A stretch of DNA of 64,000 bases from Cephalotus follicularis (GCA_001972305.1 BDDD01000076.1:424716-488715); one strand, 5' to 3'; positions 23,136 to 35,589 are shown, counted from the first letter of the stretch. A program made the numbers and translations. Notes: generated from the sequence alone by a model not told the origin.

Positions 23136-23245
23136 TTGGGCTGTTGGCACGTGATGTAGGTTGGGCATTTGCTGGCAGAAATGTATGGGCGCAACGTGCG
23201 CTAAGCTTGGGCTGTTGGCACGCGATGTAGGCTGGCCCTTTGCTG
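23136..23245. repeat. Duplicated block in the LINE 3' untranslated region
   Basis: TTGGGCTGTTGGCACGTGAT at 23136 recurs at 23207 with GC for GT. The block is about 39 bases long and the period is 71. It is a short tandem duplication within the 3' UTR, which is otherwise non-coding from about 22800 to 23470. Confidence 0.75.
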
Positions 23246-23470
23246 TTAGTTGGCCACGGGTTGGGCTAAGGCACACTAGTGTGGCTCTTGCTTGAATAGG
23301 TGATACATACCCATAATTAGGACCTTTTTGTATGATTTGTTATGGTTTGTAATACACAAGTTTTTTGGGCTTCTAGGTAGTGTGCATTTGGCATGTCCTT
23401 TTTGTAAACATGCTAATGCCTTTGTGTAACATCTTTTATTGATATATTAACCAAATTGTTCCAAAAAAAG

Positions 23471-23483
23471 ATGTCCTTCGCTA
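23471..23483. repeat. 13-bp target-site duplication, right copy
   Basis: Identical to 21461-21473, directly after the LINE A-run. Confidence 0.9.
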
Positions 23484-23880
23484 ACCAACCTATGGACTCT
23501 CTTCTCACCGACCTGTATCATCTCTCTTTCTGTTGGTTCCCTTTTGTTATTTAATAAATTAACATGTGTATTTAAATGTACAAGCCATTGTCAACAAACC
23601 ATTCCACGTATAAAATATTATTCAAATATAAATAACGACACTTGTATTTAACAATGAAAACAAAGGCATCTGCCATTAAGGTAGAAATAGAAATGATATT
23701 CTTCCATAAGGAAGGTACATGCAAAGTGTTTTTGAGCTCAAAGATCTTGCCAGGGGGCATAAAAATAAAAGCAGATCCTATAGCGAATGTTTAGTACTTA
23801 TTCCATTAGTTACTTTCAGGTCTAGTCAACTTCTTCCTTTGCATGGGCTCTACTCCCTTATAGGTCTTGCATACTAATTG
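23484..23880 (-). pseudogene. pol: Copia element 2 pre-integrase segment
   Basis: The minus strand 23572-23760 reads LKNTLHVPSLWKNIISISTL, the conserved copia gag-pre-integrase block. The HRLVSEGH histidine motif follows toward 23484. The next residues continue across the LINE at 21473. Upstream of it, at 23880, the copia sequence stops at an LTR start (X), so the gag of this element is not in the window. Confidence 0.85.
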
Positions 23881-24186
23881 TAATGACCTGAACCCCGATG
23901 TACTGTGCTTCAGCATACACATATTATATTGTACTGTATTGTGATTGACTGTATAATGATACATTGATTGGATTGGGGTATTTTATGTCCATTGATATAT
24001 TGATTGTGTATGCATACATATTTCCTTATTATTCGAGACCCCTTTGAGACTGTGTTTTGGGGAGTAGGGCCACTGTTGCTTATAACCACATGTTTCAGTC
24101 ATTTTGGACAACTCATTCCCATATAAAAACCGCCCCCTTCTCATAATTACATAACCCTCTACTTCTCTCCCTCTCTCTCCAAAGAA
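23881..24186 (+). mobile_element. First ~300 bases of a gypsy LTR (X), cut by copia element 1
   Basis: It begins TGTAATGACC, the same start as the LTRs of A and D, and has a TATA-like ATATAAAAACC at about 24120-24131. It stops at the point where the copia 1 LTR begins (TGTATAATTTTAATT). No reading frame. The remainder may be 45817-46630, see that entry. Confidence 0.55.
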
Positions 24187-24574
24187 GTGTGTATAATTTT
24201 AATTTCCAAAAAACACCAAGACAGTAAGTCAAGGTACACACTGACATCTTGCTACCAAAATTAATATGCCAAGGATCTCCGTTTAATGTTCAAACGAACA
24301 GTTACGAAATCAAGCATGCACGCAAAACCATAAAGCGTAAGCACATTGGAAAACATTAAAAGCATAAGGGGAGATTAAAAGCACATTGGAGGCTCCACTA
24401 ATTTACTGCTATGCGCTTGCAGCAGCAACTGCCGGTCACCGGTAACATCGCCGGATTTCGGACAATCCACGTTTGGTCCGATATTGACACCACCAGACTC
24501 CAAAAGTTTTGCTCATCCCAAATCTAACGGAGATTCGCCCGAAACCGCGCCAGAACATGGCGAACAGTGGCGGC

Positions 24575-24602
24575 GACTCACTGAGTTTGGACTCAGTGAG
24601 TC
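24575..24602. other. Perfect 12-bp hairpin in copia 1 3' LTR
   Basis: GACTCACTGAGT, loop TTGG, ACTCAGTGAGTC. The 5' LTR has the identical stem at 31830-31857 with loop TCGG. Confidence 0.85.
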
Positions 24603-25274
24603 TTGGTCAACTCGTCATTGACCGGCCTTCACATATGTGGATGCCAGGACCCTGATCTTCATGCTGGTGGCTGAGACTCGGCGAGACTCTGCCTGGAATG
24701 CAATGAATGGCCGGCGGTGAGTCACTGGCTTGACTCGCCGTTCGTCATCAGCGGCCTCCAAGCCACCAAATGGCTCAGCATCCCCAACCCAACACACCCC
24801 AACCAAAGACTCACCATGACTCGGGCTAGAACGCCGAGCCACGACACACAGAACGCGAAGTCGATAGGGTCGACTCAGTGCGTAAAAACCCGGCCAAGCA
24901 GCGCCGGTATCACCTAATCTAAGGTCGGAATAGGTAGAGCCATGAAATCTCAACCTATTGAGAACATCGGCAGTGGAAAAGACACACCGGAGCAAGCGGC
25001 GGTAAAAAACGCAATCTTTCGCCAGGGAGAAAAAGAAGGAGAAATCGGGAGAGAGAGGGGAGAAGGCTTACCAAGGAAGGTCGCTCGCCTTCTCATAGCC
25101 ACCGGAGCGAAGCGCCTACTTCTCCTCCTACCAAATCGCGCCCCTGCGCGTTGACGCGTGAAGCGTCTCTCTCTCTCGGCTTCTGGCGCACGGATGCTGG
25201 GAGTGAATGTAAGAGAGACGGGAGAGAGTTTAAAAAATTTGTGTAATAAAATGAATTTTTTACTTAATCATTAA

Positions 25275-25278
<4 letters not shown>

Positions 25279-25320
<42 letters not shown>
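25279..25320. repeat. (TC)n microsatellite, 3' LTR of copia 1
   Basis: About 21 TC units. The partner tract in the 5' LTR at 32540-32564 has about 12, so the two LTRs have diverged in length here. Confidence 0.9.
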
Positions 25321-25322
<2 letters not shown>

Positions 25323-26699
25323 ATTTCTCTTTTCTCCCTTAAAAAAATCTCTTTCAATTTCAATATGTTTCTCCCACTTATAAATTAAAGACTCTCTCTT
25401 TGATTTCGATTTAATAAAATTAAATCATGCTTTGGCTTTAAATCTCTTTATATATTAAATGACTATTAGTGGAACGAAAAAAAACCACTAATGTCAAAAT
25501 AATATATACTAGTTAAAAACCAGTTTTACCACCAAGCGAGCATGTGTGTAGCATGCTCCACTTTTCCAATAATCAGGCGGGACCCGAAAGCCCAGTGGAT
25601 TTCTGGTACAATGATAAATTTCCCAGAACATCCCAAAGTTCTGGTACGACTATCCAGCTGATGCCCCAGTGTGATCTAAAATCACCCTCGGATCTGTGGA
25701 CCACAAAGTACCATGTCTATTATTCGTTAGCCGGTTCCCCGGTGCTTTATCACTGTCATCGGTTTGTGTGCTGCATGTCCCTCATCATCTCGGCTCTGAC
25801 CGCGGACTAGGGTTTGAATTAATGTCACCCCTAGGTAAAATCGTGATAACCATAATTCTATGAACGCACTGACACTATGGGACATATCCCCGAAAACCTC
25901 TCGTTCCCTATCTCCTAGTGCCTGGCCAGGACTTTAAGTCTTCAATGGTCATAGATGTTATAGAGTCTATAACCCTCAACACGGGTGTGACAATCTCATC
26001 TTGCGTACTCGCCCATACATCTCAATGTAGCTCCCACAAGGCCCAAAGACAACACTTTTGCTAGCATGTGGCTAGTGCTGGGGAAGGTGAAAATCAAAGC
26101 CAGGCAGTTACTACACAATGCATGCCAGCCGCTCAGGTCTAAGGACACAACGTAAATCACGTATGATCTACTAGTCACCTTTGACTAAGCACTACCGCGA
26201 CAATAGGAACTCTATTGACAGAGGTATTGACTCTCCAAATACATAACCTATGGTGGGTCAGTTCAGTGTCATGCCCCTGCACGCACCCTGTATCAGCTTT
26301 AGGATAAAAACCAAATGGCTATAAGATAACCATCCTCCTTTACCATTCAGAGAAAGCATAACACTGCAAGTCTTTGCGCTTCATCAATTGCCCTAAGAAA
26401 GTGAACCTATGACTTGGAACTTTTGTCACAAGGGAGTAAGGATCTCATTCTCATAACCTCTCAAGCACGGGATCCAACCCTTTACGGACAGGGCGCTATA
26501 TGTGTATTCAGTTGGCATGGTGATCAACTGATCCGTTGAGACGGTTTGGGATAATACACATAGCCAGATGCCAATGTTTACTGAATATGCACAATAGAAC
26601 ACGAATGGAACTAAGAATATATGATTCAAGAGTGTGTCATATGCTGAGAACATATGTCTGTAGCCTCCTCGTGGCTTGTAGGGACACCCTAATCTAAAA

Positions 26700-29600
26700 A
26701 TCTCTCATTGGCTCTCCAGCCACGAAGACCTACAGCCTAAGGATATCGCACTCTAGGAGTGCTCATGGCCTTGGTCAGTGGGTCTGCTAAGTTCGCTTCC
26801 CGTGCGACTCTATCTATGGTGACATCTTCTCTTATGATGTCTCCTATATTTCCTCAATAACATCTCTTTCAAAATGTTACATTCATCTATGATCACCATG
26901 ATCAAATGATACCGTTGCTGTATATGTTTGGGAGGTAATGAGACCAGGGTTCTATGGTTTGTGCAAAGCCCCATAGTCGTCCTTATGCTGCACAACTGGA
27001 CAACTATGGATAGAACCACATAAAGTTCCACAATGAACTTTCGCTACCAAACCAGCTACCATAACCGGTACCACAGGTTGCAACATACTTTCATGCCATG
27101 GTGGAGTCTGCAGTCCTCGACTGCCACAAACTCCTCCCACTCATACAGCACTTCCATTTAGGATCAACACATATCCTTAAATGGATTTGTGATTATCCGG
27201 ATCATAATTGAAACTAGAGTTATCCTAACTCTTACGTTTGAATCCAGTATATTCTCCATATGTCAAGAAATAATCCTGAATCCCTTTCAGGTATTATATT
27301 CTCTTGACAATGTCCCAATGTCTCTAACAGGGACTGGACTGAAATTGATTAGCCAAACCCATAGGCATATTGAAATCCGGCCTAGTACGAAGTATGGCAA
27401 GCATGATGGAGCCTATTGCCGAAGCATAAGGTTACCTATTCATGCATGTCCTCTCCTCAGAAATCCTGAAAGATATCCTCTTGGAAATGTGAATTCCTTG
27501 GGTAATTGGCAGTAAACCATATATGGAATTCATTCCATACCATTTTAGCTCTCTACTGATGTACTAGTTTTGGGAAAGTCCAAGCAATCTACTCGATCTA
27601 CTCTTTAGATCTTCATTCTCTAAAACGTAGAAAGCCTCTCCCAAATCCTTTACGGAGAAGTTCTTCCTTAACTGTACTTCAATATACCTACATCATTCTC
27701 TATGTGTAGTATGTCTTTGATATACAATATCAAGAATGTGATATCTGGATTATCCTGTTTCTCGTAGACATTAGTCTTATCCATATATTTGATGAAGTCA
27801 AAATGGATATTTCAGCTAAGGGATGCTTGCTTAAGGTCGTAGACCTTGGAAGCTTGCACCTCTTGTGCAAATGCTCCTTGGATGTAAACCCCTCAAGTTT
27901 GGGACATATAGATATCCTCTTCAAGATAGTCACTCTTGCAGACTGTCTTGACATCCATTTTCCATAGCTCATTATTATAATGAACGGCAATTGCAAGAAT
28001 TATCCGAATGGACTAAAGCATTGCAACTGGTGAGAAAGTTCTCAGTATACAGACCTTTTGTCTTAATGTATATCCTTTCGTTACCAATTGCGCTTTAAAG
28101 GTTTCAACCTTTACCATTAACTCCAATCTTTCTCTCTTGAAGATTTACTTACATCCGATAGGATTTTAAGCCTTCGAATCCGTATACCAAGTCTCTCACT
28201 TGGTAGGCGTATATGGAGTCCTTTTCGGATTTCATGGTCTCTTACCATGTCCTAGAATCAGTGCTCTTCACTGATTCCTGTAGCTGACAGGCTCGTCACC
28301 TCTTATGACATTAAGTTTGTCAGTGCCTTCGTCGAGAAACCCTATCTCTAAGGTGCTGTCGAAAAAACCTTTGCCTGATTTGCTCTTTAGAGAAATTCCT
28401 TACATAAACTCTATCTCATATTGGGATCCTTTCCCAATTATGTCTTTAGAGGATTAAACCTCTAATTCCTTATCGTCCTGTGGGTTTATACCTGTTGGAA
28501 ACTCTCTTAGTTTCACCTAGCTCCCACTGCTTCCTACAATCAGGTATTCCTCACTAGGAATTTTTCAATAAGTGAAACAAAACCATATTTGTTCGCTGGG
28601 ATGGTAGAAGTGATATCTTAAGCTCTCCTTAGGATATCTCATGAACCGACAATGATCCATTCACGTCTCCAGCTTAGAAGGTTTTCATCTTATTATATAA
28701 GCTGGACAGCCTGTAACCAACCAATGGTTTAGGCTGGGTTTCCTCCATGTATGATCTCCTTGATCATATGATTTCCTCTCGATATCGGAGGGGACGAATT
28801 CCAAGGAATCCAGATTTGGATAAGCATTGCCTAGTGCAATGCGTAACCCAGAAGGAGATAGGAAGATGTATAAAAAGATGTCATGGACTGGACCTTTTCA
28901 ACAAAGTCCATATACTCCGTTTGGATCTACCATTTCCACATGGTTTTTCTCAGAGATGTCCATTTAGAGAGAAAGTCCCATTATCTCTCAATAATCTTTT
29001 ATTATATATTCCTTATTGAATTGTTAATGTACTGGTTCAAAGTTACTTAGATCCTTTTATATCCACGTGCCTCTTGCACTAACTAGCATATTGCCATGTA
29101 TGAGAATAACCGCAAATCAAGTTCCTTGCTTATCTCTTACAATCAGAAACAATGTTTCTGACAACATTCTTTATATTTAAGGATCCAATTTTAGTATATA
29201 TCCATTCACAATTCATTATGCCTATAAAAAGGTGTGAATCCCCTGACTCATCACTATGGCGTATCTCCACAACTTTAACATCTCCTTGCTGCCTGGTTTC
29301 TCTTAGCTCTTTGCATAGAGATACCAATGTTAGTGTCATAACCCGAGTTCCCTACTCAAGCTCAACTTACATTGGATGCCAGAAAGTAGATGTGGAAGTA
29401 CCTTACACCGAGATACATCCACCTGTGGATTTAAGAAACTTTAACAATTTTCCTTTTTAATGCCTTGCTTCCCACAACAAGCATTCTCCTTTATAAACAT
29501 TTCATTAATGGCATCCCAAAGCACTCATTGTGCTTAATCCTTCATTCTTTTTAAGGTCCTTTACCTTTGGAAGATGATCCCTCTCGGATGTTGTCCCACA

Positions 29601-31389
29601 AGTAGATGGAAGTACGAGCGTGGCTGACTTAGTCCTACCACGAACCAAATCTGCCTAATATAGAGCCAAACAACTCTCTTAGTTGTGTAAGGATGACCCT
29701 TAAGATATCAGAGGCTATCCAGTGCTAAGCAATAAGCTCGCTCGCATTCATGCAATCATTTGACCTCATTGGTTATGTCACTCTCTAACTGATTAACATG
29801 AAGGGTTGGTAATATTCAGTCAGCACTTGAGCCTCTCTCATGCTCGTGAGTATAAAGCGCACCTAACGCTACCATTAAATATATGTGTTTAAAATTGTTT
29901 GTGTTATTTGCCAATTTGAGTATTTTGTCATGTATGTGATAAAATAGCAACCTTTTTTAGGAAAGAGAGAGAATATTAATAAATCATTCCATTAATGTTA
30001 TTACCATAATCCTTGGTCTTTTGTAATTATGGCTCCTCCCACTATTCTAATCGTATCCCACACCTCCAATGTGGAACTCGGGAAGCCTCTTGCCTCCTAG
30101 TGGGGATCGGAATCTATCCCGCCATATCATGGTCCCAGCTGTAGCTGCGCAAACCATAATACCGAATAGTTAGGCTTAAAGCATCATATTTGCATTAGGG
30201 CCTCTTGTCCAAAATTCAAGATCCGATACAATTTTCGGCCTCCCGGACCATACAATGCACAGCTGTGGCCATGCCAATAGTATGGACCCGGTATAAATCC
30301 GAACCCACAATCCTCAAAGAAATGAACCCGTTTTGATACCCACTCCTGTACGCGCCATCGGTAACAAAACATGGTTACTTCCTTCCAGTACTCCCTTAGT
30401 ACTGAAATTGAATAGAAATGGTCATACGGGGGACCTCAGTTGTAGCTGGTGCCATCCCCAATATGTCCACCCCATTCAATGAAAATTATAAAAGGCTAAT
30501 GACAGGGCAGCCTTATGTCCCACCGCTTATGGACTTACTATTTTATTTTGGAGGAATTTTAGGTCTCATACACTTTTTATATTTTCCCATGTCGTTATCA
30601 GATGGATTTTATCTTCCAATCCAATTGACGGCTTAGCATGATTGACGTGTTTGGATTTGTTTGCAAAAAGAAAACATCCATCTTATGCAACCTATTTCCC
30701 TCTTAGAAATAAATATGGCATGGAAAGGGATTAAATCTATGAGAGATCACATGAGCGTATGTGATCCCTCGGTCTCCTAGGTGAACTATTCAATACTACT
30801 TTATTACAAAATGCACCATGCATACATGGCCTTCACTTGGTCTTGCAACTTCCCTGATCTTCCTCTTCAAGCTCCTTTGTGATTCTTCTCTTCTTTGTTT
30901 ACAAAAATGAAATTACCAAATACATTTAAAAAATAAAGAATAGAATAGAAGTCAGAGGGAGAAGAGAATTAAAAAAATAAGGAAATAAAAGGTGCTCACA
31001 GGCAACCTTATTACAGACCAAATAAAGTACATGATATGAAAGCGAATTAAACCATCCACAAAAGAAACCAAAAGCTAGGTTCAATCCCATAACCAGCCAT
31101 CATGCATAAGACATTGAAAATCTACATCCACTATAGACTTTAAATAAACAAAAGAAATTTCAATTTCTGATAGCCAATCGAAACAATTCCACAAGTTCAC
31201 TGACATTCCAGTAAACCTCTCACTAGATTATTTAAAACCTAGTTTCCCGAAAAATAATATTTTATTTTATAAAACCAACAAGGGAAGGGAATTAAACCAG
31301 AATTCCAGGTACTTTAATTATTTCAAAATAGCCACCAAAACCGAAATTAAAGTCCAATTGAAATTAAAACGGATCGCTCTGATACCACT
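26700..31389 (-). pseudogene. pol: Copia element 1 internal region, heavily degraded
   Basis: Recognisable minus-strand remnants include an RT active site where YVDD has become YIKDIL (about 27697-27741), a decayed gag zinc knuckle NACCGKQGIKKENC (about 29440-29485) and a pre-integrase remnant (29130-29339, ELRETR...). No frame exceeds about 110 codons. Similar order and phrases occur in copia element 3 (59473-62488). The stretch 29830-31389, between gag and the primer-binding site, shows no recognisable coding sequence. Confidence 0.7.
31376..31387 (-). other. Primer-binding site of copia element 1
   Basis: The plus strand is GCTCTGATACCA, i.e. TGGTATCAGAGC on the minus strand, two bases from the LTR end TGTTGG at 31390. 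It matches initiator tRNA-Met. Confidence 0.9.
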
Positions 31390-31829
31390 TGTTGGAAATC
31401 CTGGGGGTCTCCCTGTCGATTTTGGGTCTAGGATGCTAGTATGTATAATTTTAATTAATGAAAAGACACCAAGACAACAAGTCAAGGTTCACACTGACAT
31501 CTTGCTACCAAAATCAACATGCCAAGGATCTCTGTTTAATCTTCAAAGGAACAATTACGAAATCAAGCATGCACGGAAAACCATAAAGCGTAAGCACAAC
31601 GGAAAACATTAAAAGCATTAGGGGAGCAACCATACCACCGTTGGAGGCTCCACTACTTTGCCGCTACGCTCTTGCAGCAGCAACTACGGGTCACCGGTAA
31701 CATTGCTGGATTTCAGACATTCCACGTTTGGTCCGATCTTGACACCACCGGAATCCAAAAATTCTGCTCATCCCAAATCTGACGGAGATTCTCCCGGAAC
31801 CGCGCCGGAACACGGAGAACAATGGCAGC

Positions 31830-31857
31830 GACTCACTGAGTTCGGACTCAGTGAGTC
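31830..31857. other. Perfect 12-bp hairpin in copia 1 5' LTR
   Basis: Same stem as at 24575-24602, loop TCGG. It lies in an LTR segment dense in GACTC/GAGTC words. Confidence 0.85.
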
Positions 31858-32539
31858 TCGGTCAACTCGTCATTGATCGGCCTTGAGATATGTGGTCTCC
31901 AGGACCCCGATCTTCATGCCGGTGGCCAAGACTCGAAGAGACTCGTCTTGGAATGCAACGAACGGCCGGCGGAAAGTCACTGGGCTGACTCGATTTTCGT
32001 CATCAGTGGCCTCCAAGCCACCAAACGGCTCAGCGTCTCCAGCCCAACACACCCCAACCAAAGACTCGCCGTGACTCAGGCCAGAACGCCGAGCCACGGC
32101 GCACAGAACGCCAAGTTGACAGTGTCGATTCAGTGCGCAAAAACTAGGCCAAGCAGCGTCGGTATCACCTAATCTAAGGTCGGAATTGGTAGATCCATGA
32201 AGGCTCCACCTACTAAGACCATCGGCGGTGGAAAAGACACGACATAGCAAGCGACGGCAGAAAACGCAAATTGCCGTCAGGGAGAAGAAAGAGGAGAAAT
32301 CGGGAGAGAGAGGGGAGAAGGCTTACCAAGGAAGGTCGTTCGCCTTCTCACAGCCACCGGAGCGAAGCGCCGGCTTCTCTTCCGACCGAATCGCGCCCCT
32401 GCGCGTTGACGCGTGAAGCGTCTCTCTCTCTCTCTCTCGGCTTGTGGCGCACGAATGCGGGGAGTGAATGTAAGAGAGACGGGAGAGAGTTTAAAATTTT
32501 TTTGTGATAAAATGAATTTTTGACTTAATCATTAATAAG

Positions 32540-32564
32540 TCTCTCTCTCTCTCTCTCTCTCTCT
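32540..32564. repeat. (TC)n microsatellite, 5' LTR of copia 1
   Basis: About 12 TC units, shorter than the partner tract at 25279-25320. Confidence 0.9.
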
Positions 32565-32703
32565 TATATTTCTCTTTTCTCCTTTCAAAAAATCTCTTTC
32601 AATTTTAATATGTTTCTCCCACTTGTAAATTAAAATCTCTCTCTTTGATTTTGATTTAATAAAATTAAATCATGCTTCGGCTTAAAATCTCTTTATATTA
32701 TAA

Positions 32704-35529
32704 TCTCACACCCCCGATCGGTGGGAGTCGTCACAGGTCATAATACAGATCATAACTTAACAAAACATAACTGAACTGAACAAAAGCATAACTTTATTAG
32801 CTAAAAACGTGGCGGTCAAAACATAACATATTCTATAACTGATCAAAACTTAAAACTTAACATATCCGGAAAACTTAACATATTTCAAAAGTCAATTATT
32901 AAAAAAATAAACCAAAAGTAACTTATTGTTCATAACCAACTCTAACAGAAAACATAACAGGATCACACTCCTAAGGATCCTTGACATAATGGTGGTCATC
33001 TCTCATTCACACTTTCCCCCGCTACTACTGATAAGCTGCCGCATGGAAACAAAACGCGGCTGAGCAAACCTCAGTACAGGTAAAGAACATAAAACAGTAA
33101 ACGGTAATTTAAAATCAGTATGATTTCAATAAAACTCGTAACAGAAATCGTAAGCAGTAAATCATTTAAATGTTCATTTCCGAACTTCATAAAATCCAAT
33201 TGATAACTTTCGAAACATATACGGAACATTTCAAAAACATAATTTCATATTTCATACTGAGCCACATAACATATCACATATCAGAATCACATATGGCAAG
33301 GGAGGCGCTAATTCCACATGTCCATTAGAATTGAGGTGTACGACACTACACAAGTCAATTCTCATATCATATCATATCACGCATTGCATATTTTATCACA
33401 TATGCCATATGCTAGAATCGATTCTTATGCCTCTATCATACATAGCGGATCCATAAATCCACCTCATGGGATTTATTCATAACATAAAGAGACGCCATAG
33501 ACTAATCACACCGCTACGGAAGTGTCATGTCCCTGTGCCAGTCTACGACATGCCTATGGTACGCTCCATAGGTGGGTACAAATACTCAGTCGTCAATCAT
33601 TTCGAAAATATTGATTTATCAAAATCAATTTAGAAACACATAAAATATGCTTTTTCAAAACATATACAAAAATCGTTCACAAACGATGTCATAACATACA
33701 TTTCGTAATCGGAATATCAACTCATTTATTTTCCACTATAAAGAGATGATCATTTCATAGCATATCGTAACATACGTATAATGTCAGGAATATTAAATTA
33801 AAAAAATGTCAAAACTGACTTTATTTTCCAGAACATATCAATTTCATAAATATAACCGAGTTCATAAAACGAAGAACATATCATAAACGCAAAACTGATT
33901 TTCGTTCAATAAAACCAGATGGCCAAAGAACGATAGAAATTCGTACATATAAACAAAACTGATTTTTCCTTGATAAAGTCGAAGAGAGTATCAAAGAGCA
34001 GAAATATCGGTACGTTATGCACTTAAAAAAAAGTCTTACGAAAATATTGTTAATTCAAACTCCCCTTGAAGCACAACAATCTAAAAGACACAAAACCATG
34101 CATATAAGGGTTTGAGAATCATTAGAGACATAAAACAGATTCATTACAATGTTTAGAATAGACCCCGATCGATTCGAAGAACAAATGGATCAAAACAATT
34201 GAAAACAGTAATTTTCTGGGCAAAACAGCTGACTGTTACAGAGCTCCAGTCGACTGTTGGAAGCTTGGCAGTCGACTATGCAACAGGGCCAGTCGACTAC
34301 ACAGACCAGACTGCAGGCAGTCGACTGTGACAGAGGTCCAGCCGACTGTGCAAAGCAAAACAGTCGACTGATTGATACAAACAGCTGACTACACAAGGCT
34401 AGAAATCTGACTGTCAATAAGAACAGCTGACTGTTCTGGACGACAGAACAGTAGAAACTTTGAAATTTCAATGCAGAGTATGATGTTTAGACAGTGTAAA
34501 AACACATAATTGACATGAAGAAGTATATAAACAGTGATTAACTTCAAGAGACAAGAGAGACCTCTAACCATATGCACATATATTAGTCCAATTTTTCTGT
34601 CAATTACCATTTACAGATATTAAAAACCAGATTGCATAACTCTTTCTATATGTCTACAGACTTGCTAACAAACTCAGAAACACAATGACAGAATAAATAA
34701 AGTTTGTAGGAACCAAATCCGAATTCTAACACCTATGTAGACATGCAAAAACAGATTCATAATACGATTGAACGAACCATAATAGTAACATAAGGCTACC
34801 AACTTGCAAAGAAGACACGATTGTAGGAAAAACACTGGATTCTCAAGGTTTACACACAACTGTTCACATGAAAATAAAGAAGACAAACAATTCAAAGTTA
34901 TCCATTGCTATTCATATCAAATAAACGATTCCTACATTTAACCATGGAGAAACAAACCTGATTGATGAAGCAAAAACACAAAGAACACAATGATTTCTCA
35001 ATGGCAGTGTCGGCAGTCACCAACAGAAGAGAACGATGGCATACAGAAAAGGCTAATAGCTTACTTAAAGAAAAAGGAGCATGTATTTCGGGTAGGATTA
35101 AGAAAAGAGGAAACATAATCTGATAGATAAGGTAGAAGAGAGGATTTTCAAGAGATAAGAATGGAAAATAGGATTGAAACCATGTGAGATGATAGGGAGA
35201 AAGAGGGAGTTACGGGAGAAGGAGAGAAAAGAGGGAGAAAAAAAAAGAGATAAAGAAATTTTTAAATAAAGGAAAAAGGAAATAGAATTTGAAAAATTGT
35301 AAAATAAGGATTTTGTTTTAATAAATAATTTAAGTTTTGAATAAAAGAATCATAATAACATAATCCATACATAAACATTCCCACATAATAACATAACCAA
35401 AAGTCTAGGCTGGTATTAGTCAACCCAAAACACAGGGCAAACGGACTTTATAACAAAACGATTTAAAAAACCCAAACACAAACAGATAAAAGTCTGTAAA
35501 ACACATATACGAACAAGCAGGGTATTACA
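32704..35529 (-). mobile_element. 3' LTR of gypsy B (2.8 kb)
   Basis: It begins (plus strand) TCTCACACCCCC, a variant of the TGTAACACTCCC end of the 5' LTR. It ends GGTATTACA at 35529, beside the polypurine tract. It holds a ten-unit dyad array, described separately, and an intact empty site for F2 at about 33977-33982 (AGTATCAAAGAG). Short minus frames at 34190-35116 are not conserved protein. Confidence 0.88.
34224..34437. repeat. Phased dyad array in LTR B (ACAGTCGACTGT type), 3' copy
   Basis: Ten units of CAG-TCGA-CTG with variants CTGA, CCGA and TCTGA. Core starts are 34229, 34250, 34272, 34293, 34321, 34342, 34364, 34385, 34407 and 34427, so the steps are 21, 22, 21, 28, 21, 22, 21, 22 and 20. 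Confidence 0.9.
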
Positions 35530-35546
35530 TCCACCCCCCCTTAAAA
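35530..35546 (-). other. Polypurine tract of gypsy B
   Basis: The plus strand TCCACCCCCCCTTAAAA reads as a purine run ending GGGGGGGTGGA directly before the LTR start TGTAATACC on the minus strand. It primes plus-strand DNA synthesis. Confidence 0.85.
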
Positions 35547-35589
35547 GGATTTTGTCTCGAAATCACAATCACACACATACCTTAAACAA

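Larger units (their letters stand above)
21474..23470 (+). mobile_element. LINE (L1-like) insertion with internal deletion
   Basis: It is bounded by a 13-bp duplication and ends in a short A-run (AAAAAAAG). The start is pyrimidine-rich and carries an open frame with a methionine at 21730 (AGAGKSLEVRG), resembling a LINE 5' leader and first-ORF start. At about 21915 the text jumps to the C-terminal third of the RT. The remainder of ORF1, the endonuclease and the RT core are absent. Plant L1-type LINEs are about 6 kb; this one is 2.0 kb with both ends kept, so it is a deletion derivative, not a simple 5' truncation. Confidence 0.85.
24187..26699 (-). mobile_element. 3' LTR of copia element 1
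   Basis: It aligns closely by eye with 31430-32703: same phrases around GTATAATTTTAATT, the hairpin, TTGACGCGTGAAGCGTC and the CT tract. It ends CTAATCTAAAA at 26699, next to a polypurine-like tract (ATCTCTCATTGG, read CCAATGAGAGAT on the minus strand). The low-coordinate end lacks the TGTTGG... terminus seen at 31390, so about 40 bases are missing there. Frames at 24615-25154 are shadows of the repeat and have no known product. Confidence 0.8.
31390..32703 (-). mobile_element. 5' LTR of copia element 1, interrupted by gypsy B
   Basis: It starts (plus strand) TGTTGGAAATCC next to the primer-binding site and aligns with the 3' LTR up to TCTTTATAT. There gypsy B's LTR begins at 32704. The continuation expected from the 3' LTR (about 1.2 kb) is not found to the right of B. 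Confidence 0.82.

Noticed and set aside
24615..25154. Open frames of 126 and 70 codons repeated at 31870-32507
   Set aside because: They are conserved because they lie in paired LTRs of copia 1. They overlap on both strands, and there is no recognisable domain.
34224..34437. CRISPR-like array of short repeats at regular spacing
   Set aside because: The units are about 10-bp palindromes with ~11-bp linkers, inside a plant LTR, with no cas genes. The spacing and lengths do not fit CRISPR.
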